DNA of 64,000 bases from an uncultured Pelagibacteraceae bacterium (GCA_902539445.1 CACBIY010000001.1:186001-250000), one strand, 5' to 3'. Shown: positions 10,994 to 20,891, counted from the first letter of the stretch. A program made the numbers and translations. The notes: generated by a model not told the origin, from the sequence alone.

Positions 10994-11011
10994 TTTTTAT
11001 CTTAAAAGAAT

Positions 11012-11048
11012 TAAACCCCTGACATCTTTGATGTTGGGGGTTTTTTTT
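11012..11048 (+). terminator. Rho-independent terminator after livK-like gene
   Basis: AAACCCCTGACAT-CTTTG-ATGTTGGGGGTTTTTTTT hairpin plus T-run. Confidence 0.85.
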
Positions 11049-11118
11049 AAAAAAATAAATACTTATCTGCCATATATAAAGCCCAAGCAATAGCAGCACC
11101 TGTTATAATATATTTCAT
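11047..11118 (-). CDS. Candidate 23-aa small membrane peptide
   Basis: ATG at 11118, 5 bp beyond the livM stop; translates MKYIITGAAIAWALYMADKYLFF*; below the ORF-track size cut-off. Confidence 0.4.
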   Translation of the reverse strand: MKYIITGAAIAWALYMADKYLFF

Positions 11119-11122
11119 AATT

Positions 11123-12493
11123 TTATTTTATTTCTATTTTTTCAGGAAGTATACCCTTAGGTCTATACCTCATAATTAATAATAAACCTATTCCCATCAT
11201 TAAAAATCTGAAATAAGGAACACTTTCGATTAAATGTACTTTTAAAAAATGTGTATCTTCTAAACCTGCTGTTGTTAGATTGACCAAGTACAATCCAATT
11301 GGTGCTGCTTCAATCCATAAGAACCAAACTACAAAACCTCCAAGAATTGCTCCAAAGTTATTTCCACTTCCACCAACAATTACCATTACCCAAATTAAAA
11401 AAGTATATCTCAAAGGCCTATAACTTCCTGGTGTAAATAATCCGTCTTGAGTTACAAGCATAGCTCCTGCAATTCCAACTATTGCGGATCCTAAAACAAA
11501 AATTAACAAATGCTGTTTAACTACATTTTTTCCCATAGCATTAGCAGCTTCCTCATTATCTCTAATAGCTCTCATCATTCTTCCCCAAGGAGAGTAAAGA
11601 GCTTTTTGAGTTAAGATTAAAAGAATAATCACAACAACTAAAAATAAACCTGAATAACAAAGTTTTACAAATACTGATGATCCCTCTATTACAAATTGAT
11701 TAAGTGCTGCTTGTCTTTCTGCAATATCAGATATTAAAGCTAATTTTCCTGAGTTAAATTTTTCAACTAGATTTATAAACCATTCTGTTTCTTGTAAGTT
11801 AACTTCATATGGAGCAGGACGTTTTAAACCAATCACATTTTTAACACCTCTAGTTAGCCAATCTTCATGTTTGATAATTGCTATTACTATTTCTGATATT
11901 AGTAATGTAGCGATTGCTAAATAATCAGCTCTTAATCCTAAGGCTACTTTTCCAATTACAAAAGCTAATCCCCCTGCAAAGAAAGCACCCACAATCCAAG
12001 AAAAAATTATTGGAAGCCCTAGCCCACCTAGAAATCCAGTTCTTGCTGGATTTACTTCCTCAATTGCTTCGATACCAGGTTCAGAAACAAGTCGTATAAT
12101 AATTATTCCTGAGATGATAATTGCAGCGATTATATAATTTCTAATTTTAGATTTTTGATATCTTTTAAGAACAAATCTAACAGCTAAAATAATTCCAATA
12201 ATAAGAAATAGACTTAACAGAATGTTGGTACCCCCTGCACTCCATGCTTCTTTAACTGGATTTACAGAAATTAAAACTGCAGCTAGACCACCTAATGCGG
12301 TAAAGCCCATTATTCCAAAGTTAATTAAACCTGCATAACCCCATTGAATATTAGCACCCATCGTCATTACAGCTGATATCAAACAAAGATTAAAGATTGA
12401 TAAAGCAATATTCCAAGATTGAAATATACCTACAAGGATAATTAATCCCATCATAATACTGTAAGCTGCAATTACATTTAAATTTTTTCTCAC
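11123..12493 (-). CDS. livM: Branched-chain amino-acid ABC transporter permease LivM
   Basis: LivM-like GYAGLINFGIMGFTALGG; SPWGRMMRAIRDNEEAANAMGKNV. Confidence 0.9.
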   Translation of the reverse strand: MRKNLNVIAAYSIMMGLIILVGIFQSWNIALSIFNLCLISAVMTMGANIQWGYAGLINFGIMGFTALGGLAAVLISVNPVKEAWSAGGTNILLSLFLIIGIILAVRFVLKRYQKSKIRNYIIAAIIISGIIIIRLVSEPGIEAIEEVNPARTGFLGGLGLPIIFSWIVGAFFAGGLAFVIGKVALGLRADYLAIATLLISEIVIAIIKHEDWLTRGVKNVIGLKRPAPYEVNLQETEWFINLVEKFNSGKLALISDIAERQAALNQFVIEGSSVFVKLCYSGLFLVVVIILLILTQKALYSPWGRMMRAIRDNEEAANAMGKNVVKQHLLIFVLGSAIVGIAGAMLVTQDGLFTPGSYRPLRYTFLIWVMVIVGGSGNNFGAILGGFVVWFLWIEAAPIGLYLVNLTTAGLEDTHFLKVHLIESVPYFRFLMMGIGLLLIMRYRPKGILPEKIEIK

Positions 12494-13500
12494 AATATCT
12501 TTCCTTTAAATATTCCTGATGGACGATAAAGCAATACAATTACCAATATTGAAAAAGATACTGCAAATTTATAATCAGTTGAGAGTAACTGAATTAAACC
12601 ATCAGGTTCCATGCTTTCTGGTAACACATACATAAAGAATTTCTTATATGCGTAAGTCAGAAGTATTTCAGAAAAAGCAATTACGTAACCTCCAAGGAAA
12701 GCTCCAAAAGGGTTACCAATTCCCCCAACTATTGCAGCAGCAAATATTGGGAGCATATTATTGAAATAAGTAAATGGTTTAAAACTTTTATCTAAACCAT
12801 ATAAAACTCCACCTATTGTCGCTAAAATTGCAGCAATCATCCAAGTTATCATAACAATTTTTTTTGGATCTATTCCAGAAAGTAATGCTAAATCTTCATT
12901 GTCAGAATAAGCTCTCATACTTTTTCCAGTTTTTGTTTTATTTAAAAACCAAAATAAAGTTGAAACTAAAATTATTGTGACAACAATTGTAATAACTTGA
13001 GTTGACTTAATAGCAAGTCCCTCGTTTAAACCTGTCATTTCCTTAAACTCATTAGCTTTAATCAAAAATTTCTCACCATCAAAAAATCTTCTATCCGATG
13101 GTCCAATTATAATTCTTACTACTGCCTGAGTAACAAACATTACCCCTATGCTTACCATTGCTAATTGAACTGGAGGGCTTTTATTTAACCTATAATATTT
13201 AAATACAAACTTATCAATAATTAGCATGTATAAACCCATAAACAGAATTGCAAAAGGTATTGCTAAAAGTGCAGTAGGTAAAAAACCAAGAGATAAACCA
13301 AGTGACTGAAAGTACCATGTAAAAAGTATGGCAACCATTGTGCCAAATGACATCATGTCTCCAGTTGCAAAATTTGCAAAGCGCAGTATTCCATAAATCA
13401 AAGTTACAAATATAGCTCCAATAGCTAATTGAGAACCATATGCAAGAGCAGGAACAAAAATATAATTTAATAAAAGAATTATTGCGTTTAAAAAATCCAT
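12490..13500 (-). CDS. livH: Branched-chain amino-acid ABC transporter permease LivH
   Basis: LivH-like GAIFVTLIYGILRFANFATGDMMSFG; KTGKSMRAYSDNEDLALLSGID. Confidence 0.9.
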   Translation of the reverse strand: MDFLNAIILLLNYIFVPALAYGSQLAIGAIFVTLIYGILRFANFATGDMMSFGTMVAILFTWYFQSLGLSLGFLPTALLAIPFAILFMGLYMLIIDKFVFKYYRLNKSPPVQLAMVSIGVMFVTQAVVRIIIGPSDRRFFDGEKFLIKANEFKEMTGLNEGLAIKSTQVITIVVTIILVSTLFWFLNKTKTGKSMRAYSDNEDLALLSGIDPKKIVMITWMIAAILATIGGVLYGLDKSFKPFTYFNNMLPIFAAAIVGGIGNPFGAFLGGYVIAFSEILLTYAYKKFFMYVLPESMEPDGLIQLLSTDYKFAVSFSILVIVLLYRPSGIFKGKIL

Positions 13501-14208
13501 TTAACCACCTAAAAAAGAGCTTCTTACTCTCGGATCGTTAAGTAATTCTTTTCCTGTCCCTGAATAACGATTTTCACCAGTGACTAATACATATCCTCTG
13601 TCAGAAATATTCAGGGCTTGCTTTGCATTCTGTTCAACCATTAAGATTGCAACATTTGTTTTTTTTACTTTTATTATATGATCGAAAAGTTCATCCATTA
13701 CTATTGGGGAAACCCCAGCGGTAGGCTCATCTAACATAAGAACAGATGGCTTAATCATAAGAGCCCTTCCTAACGCAACTTGTTGTCTTTGACCTCCTGA
13801 CAATTCTCCCACAAATTGTCTTCTTTTTTCAGTTAAAATCGGAAAAAGATCATAAATTTCATCAATTACTTTTGTATAATCTTGATCAACTAAAAAAGCT
13901 CCCATCTCTAAATTTTCCTCAACTGTCATTCCTGCAAATACATTTTTGGTTTGTGGTACGAAAGAAATTCCTTCTTTCACTCTATCTTGTGGAGAAAGTT
14001 TTGAGATGTCCTTACCATCAATAATTACAGAGCCTGATTTCAAATTTAACAAACCTAGCATGGCTTTCATCGCAGTAGATTTGCCAGCCCCATTAGGTCC
14101 AAGGATGGATACTATTTCTCCTCTTTCAACATTTACAGTACATGAATTAATTATATCTGGACCCTTGCCATATCCACCTGTCATTTTGTTTCCCTCAAAA
14201 AATGCCAT
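13501..14208 (-). CDS. livF: Branched-chain amino-acid ABC transporter ATP-binding protein LivF
   Basis: Walker A GPNGAGKST, signature LSGGQRQQVALGRALM, Walker B VLMLDEPTAG; ends SFLGG. Confidence 0.92.
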   Translation of the reverse strand: MAFFEGNKMTGGYGKGPDIINSCTVNVERGEIVSILGPNGAGKSTAMKAMLGLLNLKSGSVIIDGKDISKLSPQDRVKEGISFVPQTKNVFAGMTVEENLEMGAFLVDQDYTKVIDEIYDLFPILTEKRRQFVGELSGGQRQQVALGRALMIKPSVLMLDEPTAGVSPIVMDELFDHIIKVKKTNVAILMVEQNAKQALNISDRGYVLVTGENRYSGTGKELLNDPRVRSSFLGG

Positions 14209-14210
14209 AC

Positions 14211-14996
14211 TTAATTATCTTTTAGTTTTGAACCTCTGCCTAAATAGCTTTCAATTACTCTTTCATCTTTTTTTGCATCTTCTACTGGTCCTTCAAATAA
14301 AACAGATCCTTCTGCCATAACAATTACTGGATCACATAATCTTCCTATAAAATCCATATCATGTTCAATCATACAAAAAGTATAACCTTTCTCTTTATTT
14401 AACTTCTCAATAGCTGTTCCTAGATCTTTTAATAAAGTTCGATTAACTCCAGCGCCAACTTCATCTAATAATACTAATTTTGCATCCACCATCATTGTTC
14501 TTCCCAATTCTAATAGTTTTTTTTGTCCTCCAGATAAATTTCCAGCTAATTCATTTTTTAGGTGACTTAAATTAAGAAAATCTACTACTTCCATTGCTTT
14601 CTCTTTTATTTGACTTTCCTCTTTCGCAACTAATCCAGGCTTTAATAAAGCGTTCATTAATTTTTCTCCAGATTGGTTGCCTGGTACCATCATCAAATTT
14701 TCTAATACTGATAAATTTGTAAATTCATGAGCTATTTGAAAAGTTCTTAATAATCCTTTAGAAAATAATTCGTAAGACGGAACATCAGTAATATCTTGAT
14801 TATTAAATAAAACACTTCCACCAGATGATTTTAAATTTCCAGCAATTAAATTAAATAAAGTTGTTTTTCCAGAACCATTGGGTCCTATTATGCCAGTTAT
14901 AGTTCCTTGTTTTACTTTTAATGAACAATTAGATACAGCTGCTAATCCACCAAAATATTTTGATAAGTTTTTTATTTCTAAAATATTATCTTGCAT
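14211..14996 (-). CDS. livG: Branched-chain amino-acid ABC transporter ATP-binding protein LivG
   Basis: GPNGSGKTTLFNLIAG, LSGGQKKLLELGRTMM, C-terminal VIESYLG. Confidence 0.92.
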   Translation of the reverse strand: MQDNILEIKNLSKYFGGLAAVSNCSLKVKQGTITGIIGPNGSGKTTLFNLIAGNLKSSGGSVLFNNQDITDVPSYELFSKGLLRTFQIAHEFTNLSVLENLMMVPGNQSGEKLMNALLKPGLVAKEESQIKEKAMEVVDFLNLSHLKNELAGNLSGGQKKLLELGRTMMVDAKLVLLDEVGAGVNRTLLKDLGTAIEKLNKEKGYTFCMIEHDMDFIGRLCDPVIVMAEGSVLFEGPVEDAKKDERVIESYLGRGSKLKDN

Positions 14997-15008
14997 TACC
15001 GAATTAGA

Positions 15009-15767
15009 TCACAATCTCTTATAAATCTTCTTAAGTGATTTTTCTAGTAATCTATAATATCCTGTCTTCCTTAATTCATTAACGCCTTGCCAATTTAGTC
15101 CACCTGGTGTTTGTTCACTAACTAAATTTTTCAGTGGTTTAGAGGAGTTTGCCAATGCTAGCTCAGCTAAAGCTGAATATAACAATGTTACATATTTTTG
15201 AGCGTCAATTTTACTTATTTTTTTTCTAATCAACCATTTTGATAAAACATTTAATAACTCATAAAACGAGGCCATTGTACCTGAAATAGCCCAAAAATTC
15301 TTTGATAATTTTTCATTTTTAATTTCAATCGTTTCTCCAATTTTATCAAAAAAACTTTTTACTTTTTTGTTAGGTGGAAAAATTGCAACCGGACCTTTCC
15401 CTAATCTGATTGGTGGCATAGGAATAGCTCTTATAATAATTGATTTTGTCCTAATTAATTTTTTTAATTTTGGATAATTTGTAGTAGACATAAAACTTAC
15501 TACAATTTGCTTATTTTTAAACTTAAGTTTTGGTAATATTGCCTCTCCAACTTTAGGTAAAATTCCAAGAAATATCCAATCAGCCCTATTAATAACTTCT
15601 TGATTATTTTTAGCAATTATAACCCTCTTAAAATATTTTTTTAAGAAAAGTGCTTTTTTTTTATTTCTTGGTGAAATAATTATATTTTTATATTTTATTT
15701 TGGATTTACTAATACCAGTTATCACATCAGAGACGATGTTTCCTATACCTATAAAACCAAGATTCAT
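15009..15767 (-). CDS. Pyrroline-5-carboxylate reductase family protein
   Basis: N-terminal Rossmann GFIGIGNIVSDVITG; RAIPMPPIRLGKGPVAIFP; LVSEQTPGGLNWQGVNEL near C-terminus. Confidence 0.8.
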   Translation of the reverse strand: MNLGFIGIGNIVSDVITGISKSKIKYKNIIISPRNKKKALFLKKYFKRVIIAKNNQEVINRADWIFLGILPKVGEAILPKLKFKNKQIVVSFMSTTNYPKLKKLIRTKSIIIRAIPMPPIRLGKGPVAIFPPNKKVKSFFDKIGETIEIKNEKLSKNFWAISGTMASFYELLNVLSKWLIRKKISKIDAQKYVTLLYSALAELALANSSKPLKNLVSEQTPGGLNWQGVNELRKTGYYRLLEKSLKKIYKRL

Positions 15768-15822
15768 CAGATGATAATAATTTAATTTTTATTAAAATTC
15801 TTCAATTTATTTAAGACAAAAA

Positions 15823-15850
15823 AAAACCCCCTCTAAAGAGAGGGGGTTTT
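15823..15850 (-). terminator. Rho-independent terminator after the outer-membrane protein gene
   Basis: AAAACCCCCTCTaaAGAGAGGGGGTTTT inverted repeat flanked by A-run (T-run on minus strand). Confidence 0.85.
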
Positions 15851-15879
15851 GAATTAACAATTTAAACTATCTTGTGTAT

Positions 15880-16572
15880 TTAGAATGATTTCCCAACTGA
15901 TATTCCTGCACCATATCCAGAAATACCATCTGCTTTAACAGATTTAGTTGAATCATTAGCGTTTACAAATGTTGCTCCATCTAAATCCATATAGCTAGCT
16001 TCAAATCTAGCAAACATTCCATCATCTAGATCCATGCTATAACCTAAAGCAACTGTGTAACCATCTAAAGTTGCGTTACCGTAAGAACCACCAGTACCTA
16101 AGCTTTCCTCAGTAATTAATTCTACTTCTACGTAACCAACTTTTGCGTAAATGTTATCATTAATGTTAGCTAAGGCATATACAGTAGTTAAATCTTCAAA
16201 TGAAACTTTAACTGTGTTTATTTTTGAATCTGTAAATGCACCGCCTTCAGTATTTGTTGTGTTTTCCGTTGACTCAGAGTCCATTGAATGTGGTACATAA
16301 TTTACTCCAAGAGAAATTCTATCATTAGCATTCAACTCTACGAAAATAGATGCCATTCCAACTAATGCTTCAGCATCTTCGCCTTCATCTGATGTCTTTT
16401 TTGTTACTTTATCTGATGTTCTGTTACCTGCGTGATCACCTGAGAATATCTCTGATGCATCATCAGCTGTAAAAAGAGCACCTGTTGCAGTTACACCGAT
16501 GCTAAATCTCTCAGCGTTAGCAAGAGATATAGATCCTAAAAGCACAACTGCAGCCATTAAAAATTTTTTCAT
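15880..16572 (-). CDS. Outer-membrane beta-barrel protein
   Basis: Signal peptide MKKFLMAAVVLLGSISLANA, alternating amphipathic strands, C-terminal aromatic GAGISVGKSF. Confidence 0.8.
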   Translation of the reverse strand: MKKFLMAAVVLLGSISLANAERFSIGVTATGALFTADDASEIFSGDHAGNRTSDKVTKKTSDEGEDAEALVGMASIFVELNANDRISLGVNYVPHSMDSESTENTTNTEGGAFTDSKINTVKVSFEDLTTVYALANINDNIYAKVGYVEVELITEESLGTGGSYGNATLDGYTVALGYSMDLDDGMFARFEASYMDLDGATFVNANDSTKSVKADGISGYGAGISVGKSF

Positions 16573-17115
16573 TGTTATTATCCTATTGTTTAAATGTTAA
16601 TTTTGCCGACTCATATCATTAAAACATCAATTTTTTAAGTAAATATTAATGATTTGACAATTTTTCAACACTAAAAATCAATAATGTTGCAATTATACAA
16701 CAAAAAAGTATTTATTTTTTTACCTTTTTTTTCAAAATAATTGCGTGTTTTTTTATAAATTAGCATTGTTAAAAGCTGTTAATTAATTACCTAATAATTA
16801 AAAAGTTTAGGAAATCGAAGCTTTTACACAAGCTAAAATTGAATTAACTATTTCATACTAGCTAATGCTAAGCAATTAATCCCAATAAATTATTAGAATT
16901 TGAATTAATATTCCATTGAACTTTTTGAAAGTTAAAAAATTATAGCTTGATTCAGAAGTAAAAACTTTTCAATAAATATATGAAATTTTTATACTATTAA
17001 TTTGAATTTTTTACTCAAATTAATCTTTTGTTTAAAAAAAGTTGAAGATTGTAAAAATAAATAACAAAAAACTAGGTCAAAAAAAAATTCAATTTTGAAG
17101 CTTAATGATAAAAAA

Positions 17116-17214
17116 GATAGTCCTAAAAACCGGGAGCTAAAGATGGCTAAAAGGACTATCTGATTAAATATAGCATATTTGAAAAAAAATGCATTATTAT
17201 TTTTTTTCAAATAT
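17116..17214 (+). promoter_or_regulatory. Two-hairpin leader upstream of TIGR03643-like gene
   Basis: Perfect 9-bp stem GATAGTCCT (17116-17124)/AGGACTATC (17152-17160), then perfect 15-bp stem ATATTTGAAAAAAAA (17175-17189)/TTTTTTTTCAAATAT (17200-17214), ending just before AAAGGA and ATG 17224. Confidence 0.5.
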
Positions 17215-17223
17215 AAAGGATTT

Positions 17224-17520
17224 ATGAGAAAAAAAGGTCACAGGCCTATTACTAAAGTCAAAAATCCTGAACCAAATATTGAAGATCCAGATTGGGTCAT
17301 CTGGGCTGCCTGGGCAGACCGCATCACTTTTGAGGAGATCGAAAAAAAAACTGGATACAAGGAGTCTGATGTAATTAAAATAATGAGAAGATCGATAAAA
17401 CCCTCTTCATTTAGGTTATGGAGAAAAAGAGTAAATCAGAAAAGTATAAAACACAGAAAAAAATTTGAATATTCTAGAAAACTAATCACTAGTAAATTAA
17501 AAAAAGGTGACTATCTTTAA
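17224..17520 (+). CDS. TIGR03643-like small protein (internal ATG preferred over 17179)
   Basis: MRKKGHRPITKVKNPEPNIEDPDWVIWAAWADRITFEEIEKKTGYKESDVIKIMRRSIKPSSFRLWRKRV; AAAGGA RBS-like element before 17224; the 17179 start lies in the hairpin. Confidence 0.75.
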   Translation: MRKKGHRPITKVKNPEPNIEDPDWVIWAAWADRITFEEIEKKTGYKESDVIKIMRRSIKPSSFRLWRKRVNQKSIKHRKKFEYSRKLITSKLKKGDYL

Positions 17521-17523
17521 AAT

Positions 17524-17778
17524 ATGAAAAATATAATAATTTATACAGGACCGTTTTGTAATTATTGTGATGCTGCAAAAAGATTACTAACTCGAAATAA
17601 TGCTTCATACAAAGAAATTAATATTGCAACAGTAGATGGTGCAAAAGAAGAAATGATTAAAAAAGCAAATGGCAAAATGACTATTCCACAAATTTTTTTT
17701 GATGACCAACATATTGGAGGTTATGATGAAGTCAGAGCTCTTGAAAAAGAAAATAAACTACATGAAATGTTAAAATAA
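17524..17778 (+). CDS. grxC: Glutaredoxin 3
   Basis: CNYCDAAKRLL active site; MTIPQIFFDDQHIGGYDE. Confidence 0.93.
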   Translation: MKNIIIYTGPFCNYCDAAKRLLTRNNASYKEINIATVDGAKEEMIKKANGKMTIPQIFFDDQHIGGYDEVRALEKENKLHEMLK

Positions 17779-17781
17779 GTT

Positions 17782-18150
17782 TTACTTATTTTTAAAAATT
17801 AAACAGATACCATTATTACAATATCTTTTACCAGTTGGTTGCGGTCCATCATCAAAAACATGACCGTGATGGGCTTTACAATTTTTACAATGATATTCTG
17901 TACGAGCATAACCTAAAATGTGATCTGTTTTTGTCTCAAATACATTTGGTAGTGACTCAAAAAATGATGGCCAACCTGAACCACTTTCATATTTAGTTTT
18001 AGAGTCAAACAACTTTACTCCACAATTTGCACAATGATAACTTCCATCACGTTTCTCTTTATTCAATTCACTTGAACCAGGTGGTTCAGTTCCTTCCTCA
18101 AACATAACTAATTTTTGTTCTGCAGTTAAATTTAAATTTTTTTTATTCAT
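17782..18150 (-). CDS. msrB: Peptide-methionine (R)-S-oxide reductase
   Basis: YHCANCGVKLFDSKTKYESGSGWPSF; RYCNNGICLIF (canonical C-terminus RYCxNSxSL-like). Confidence 0.92.
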   Translation of the reverse strand: MNKKNLNLTAEQKLVMFEEGTEPPGSSELNKEKRDGSYHCANCGVKLFDSKTKYESGSGWPSFFESLPNVFETKTDHILGYARTEYHCKNCKAHHGHVFDDGPQPTGKRYCNNGICLIFKNK

Positions 18151-18154
18151 ATAA

Positions 18155-19048
18155 TTAAACTAAATTAGCACACGATTGATGTAAATAAGAATGTAATTCA
18201 ACAAGTTTTTTAGGATCTTTATTATAACCGCCACCTAAAACACCACAAAGAGGAATTCCTTTTGAAAAAAAATTTTCTGTAACAATTTGATCCCTTTTTT
18301 TTATCCCCTCATCCGAAACTTTTAATTTTCCCAATCTATCATTGAAATGAATATCAACACCTGCAATATAAAATACAAAATCAAAGTTTTCTTGATTTAA
18401 TTGGTTTAAATAAAATTTAAGAATCTTTAAATATTTTTTGTCCTCTGTATCATTTTCGAGTTCTACATCACAGTCACTAATAGATTTTTTCGCAGGATAA
18501 TTTGATTTAGAGTGCATACTAAAAGTAAAAACATTTCTATTATCTTTAAAAATATCTGAATTACCATTTCCTTGATGAACATCTAAGTCTACAATCAAGA
18601 TTTTTCCAGCTAATCCTCTATCTAATAAATAATGTGATGCTACTGCTACGTCATTAAAAATACAATAACCAGCGCCACCTTGGTAATTGGCATGATGACT
18701 ACCACCAGCTGTATTACAAGCTACACCATAATTGATCGCTAACTTGGAGGCTAATACTGTGCCACCAGTGGCAATAAAAGATCTTTTAACCACACTATCA
18801 ACTAATGGAAATCCTATTTTTTTAACTGCATTTTCATCAAGAGTTTTGTTTTTAATTTTATTAATATATTCCTCTGAATGAGCTCTTTTTAGAGTCTCTA
18901 AAGAACATGGATAGGGTTCGAGAAATTTTTTAACTATTTTTTCTTTAATTAAATAATCTGCAAGATCACCAAATTTATTGATTGGGAATTTATGATCATC
19001 GCCAATTTTTGCAAAATAATCTTTATGATTTACGACTGGTAATTCCAT
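18155..19048 (-). CDS. Histone deacetylase/acetoin-utilisation family deacetylase
   Basis: GGSHHANYQGGAGYCIFNDVAVA; ILIVDLDVHQGNGNSDIF. Confidence 0.9.
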   Translation of the reverse strand: MELPVVNHKDYFAKIGDDHKFPINKFGDLADYLIKEKIVKKFLEPYPCSLETLKRAHSEEYINKIKNKTLDENAVKKIGFPLVDSVVKRSFIATGGTVLASKLAINYGVACNTAGGSHHANYQGGAGYCIFNDVAVASHYLLDRGLAGKILIVDLDVHQGNGNSDIFKDNRNVFTFSMHSKSNYPAKKSISDCDVELENDTEDKKYLKILKFYLNQLNQENFDFVFYIAGVDIHFNDRLGKLKVSDEGIKKRDQIVTENFFSKGIPLCGVLGGGYNKDPKKLVELHSYLHQSCANLV

Positions 19049-19050
19049 TA

Positions 19051-20001
19051 CTACTGAATAATACGAATTGGTTTGTCATTTACACATGCTTCAAGTGACT
19101 CGATCATTTGACTGTAATAGATTTGATAATTCTCAGCTGTTACATAACCAATATGAGGAGTAAGTAATACATTTGGCAAAAATCTGAGTTTATTATTTTC
19201 AGGTAAAGGTTCCTTCTCATAAACATCTAACCCTGCTCCAGCTATTTCATTTGTTGATAATGCAATTATTAAATCGTCCTCACTTACTATTGGTCCCCTT
19301 GAAGTGTTAATCAAAAAGGCAGTTTTTTTCATTTTGTCCATTTCTTTAATTGTAATACAGTCTTTGTATCTATCACCGCCTTGGACATGTATAGATAAAA
19401 AATCTGAATTTTTTATCAGATCTTCTTTGCTGCAGGGTAAGACATCTAATTCCTTGCAAGTATCTAAATTTAAATTTTCGCTCCATGCCATTACTTGCAT
19501 GCCAAATGCTTTTCCAATTTTAGCAACTTGAGATCCAACCTTTCCTAGACCAATTAAACCAAGTATTTTCCCTTTTAATTCTACTCCAATAGTAGTCTGC
19601 CAATAACCTTGGTACATATTATCAATTTCTTCTTTTAAATTTCTTGCTAATCCAAGAATTAACGCCCAAGTTAGCTCGGAAACTGAATTTTGATTGCTGT
19701 CCGTCCCACTAACAATTATTTTTCTTTTTTTTGCAGCCTCAAGATCAATAGACTTATTTGTTAATCCGCTAGTAATTATAAATTTTAATTTAGTTAAATT
19801 TTCAATTAAATTTTTTGTTATAGGAGTTCTTTCTCTCATTATTAGTAAAGCCTCAAAATCTGCAAGTTTATCTAGAGCATCTGCCTCATCTTCAAAAGGC
19901 TCACTAAAAATTTTGATTTCGTACTTTCCTGCTAATTTTTCAAGATCAACAAATTGTTGAGAGACATTTTGGTAATCGTCTAAGATGGCAACTTTAAGCA
20001 T
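19051..20001 (-). CDS. D-2-hydroxyacid dehydrogenase, NAD-binding
   Basis: GKILGLIGLGKVGSQVAKIGKAFGM; INTSRGPIVSEDDLI; GAGLDVYEKEPLP. Confidence 0.9.
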   Translation of the reverse strand: MLKVAILDDYQNVSQQFVDLEKLAGKYEIKIFSEPFEDEADALDKLADFEALLIMRERTPITKNLIENLTKLKFIITSGLTNKSIDLEAAKKRKIIVSGTDSNQNSVSELTWALILGLARNLKEEIDNMYQGYWQTTIGVELKGKILGLIGLGKVGSQVAKIGKAFGMQVMAWSENLNLDTCKELDVLPCSKEDLIKNSDFLSIHVQGGDRYKDCITIKEMDKMKKTAFLINTSRGPIVSEDDLIIALSTNEIAGAGLDVYEKEPLPENNKLRFLPNVLLTPHIGYVTAENYQIYYSQMIESLEACVNDKPIRIIQ

Positions 20002-20887
20002 TTTTAATTTCTTTATTTGATAAAAATAAACCTAATATAATTAAAATTGCACCAATCAAGTGAAAAAATTTAAATTGTTCATTATAAAAGAGTATCGCCA
20101 TTATGGTGCTAAACAACGGAATTAAAGATAAGAAGATGCCTGCTCTATTTGCTCCAATAATAGAAACAGCGCCCGCCCAACAATAGTAAGATCCTATGCT
20201 CGGAAAAAGAGCTAAAAATATCAAGGTGTAGACTAAATTGATATCGAACTTAATTAATTCTCCATTTGAGTACTCATATAAAAATTGTGGTAACACAGTT
20301 ATCAAACCAAATGTACAAATTACATGAACTAAAGTTAATAATGGAAGGGTAAACTTTTTTTTCTTTAAGAGAGTTGAATAAACTCCCCAAGTAATGACAC
20401 CTCCTATCATTATCAAATCGCCTTTATTAAAATTTAGGGAAAACAAAATGTCTAACTTAAGTCTAGTGATAATCGCCAGAATACCACACACCGAAATGAT
20501 AAGCCCTAAAATTTGGTACTTATTAGTTTGTTCAACTTTAAATAAAAAACAAAGTAAAATTATTATAGCTGGAATAGCCGTATTAAAAAGAGATGCGTTA
20601 ATGACTTGGGTATGAATTAAAGATAAGTAAGTAAAAGAATTAAACAAACCAACACTTGTAAAACCTAAAAAAAATAATAAAGGTAAATTATTTAAAATCG
20701 TATCTTTATATTTGATTATTTCTTTAAAAGTAAAAGGTAACAATATAATCCAAACAAGAAGCCAACGATAAAACACTAAAGTTAAAGGAGGTATCTCAAC
20801 CAAGAAAGCATACTTACCAACCATAAAATTACCTGCCCAGAATAAAGTTGCGCATACCAGCATGATATATGCTTTGGTATTTTGCAT
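19994..20887 (-). CDS. DMT superfamily (EamA) transporter
   Basis: LFWAGNFMVGKYAF; WAGAVSIIGANRAGIFLSLIPLFSTIMAILFYNEQ. Confidence 0.87.
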   Translation of the reverse strand: MQNTKAYIMLVCATLFWAGNFMVGKYAFLVEIPPLTLVFYRWLLVWIILLPFTFKEIIKYKDTILNNLPLLFFLGFTSVGLFNSFTYLSLIHTQVINASLFNTAIPAIIILLCFLFKVEQTNKYQILGLIISVCGILAIITRLKLDILFSLNFNKGDLIMIGGVITWGVYSTLLKKKKFTLPLLTLVHVICTFGLITVLPQFLYEYSNGELIKFDINLVYTLIFLALFPSIGSYYCWAGAVSIIGANRAGIFLSLIPLFSTIMAILFYNEQFKFFHLIGAILIILGLFLSNKEIKNA

Positions 20888-20891
20888 TTTA

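Noticed and set aside
17116-17160. SAM-II/SAM-V riboswitch assignment for the first hairpin
   Set aside because: GCTAAAAGG resembles part of SAM-II-type pseudoknots, but the conserved loop (TTTAACCGTATTG-like) is missing, so no class is assigned.
16989-17210. 73-aa minus-strand ORF in the long intergenic region
   Set aside because: Low-complexity Phe/Lys/Leu-rich product across A/T runs and both hairpins; more likely noncoding.
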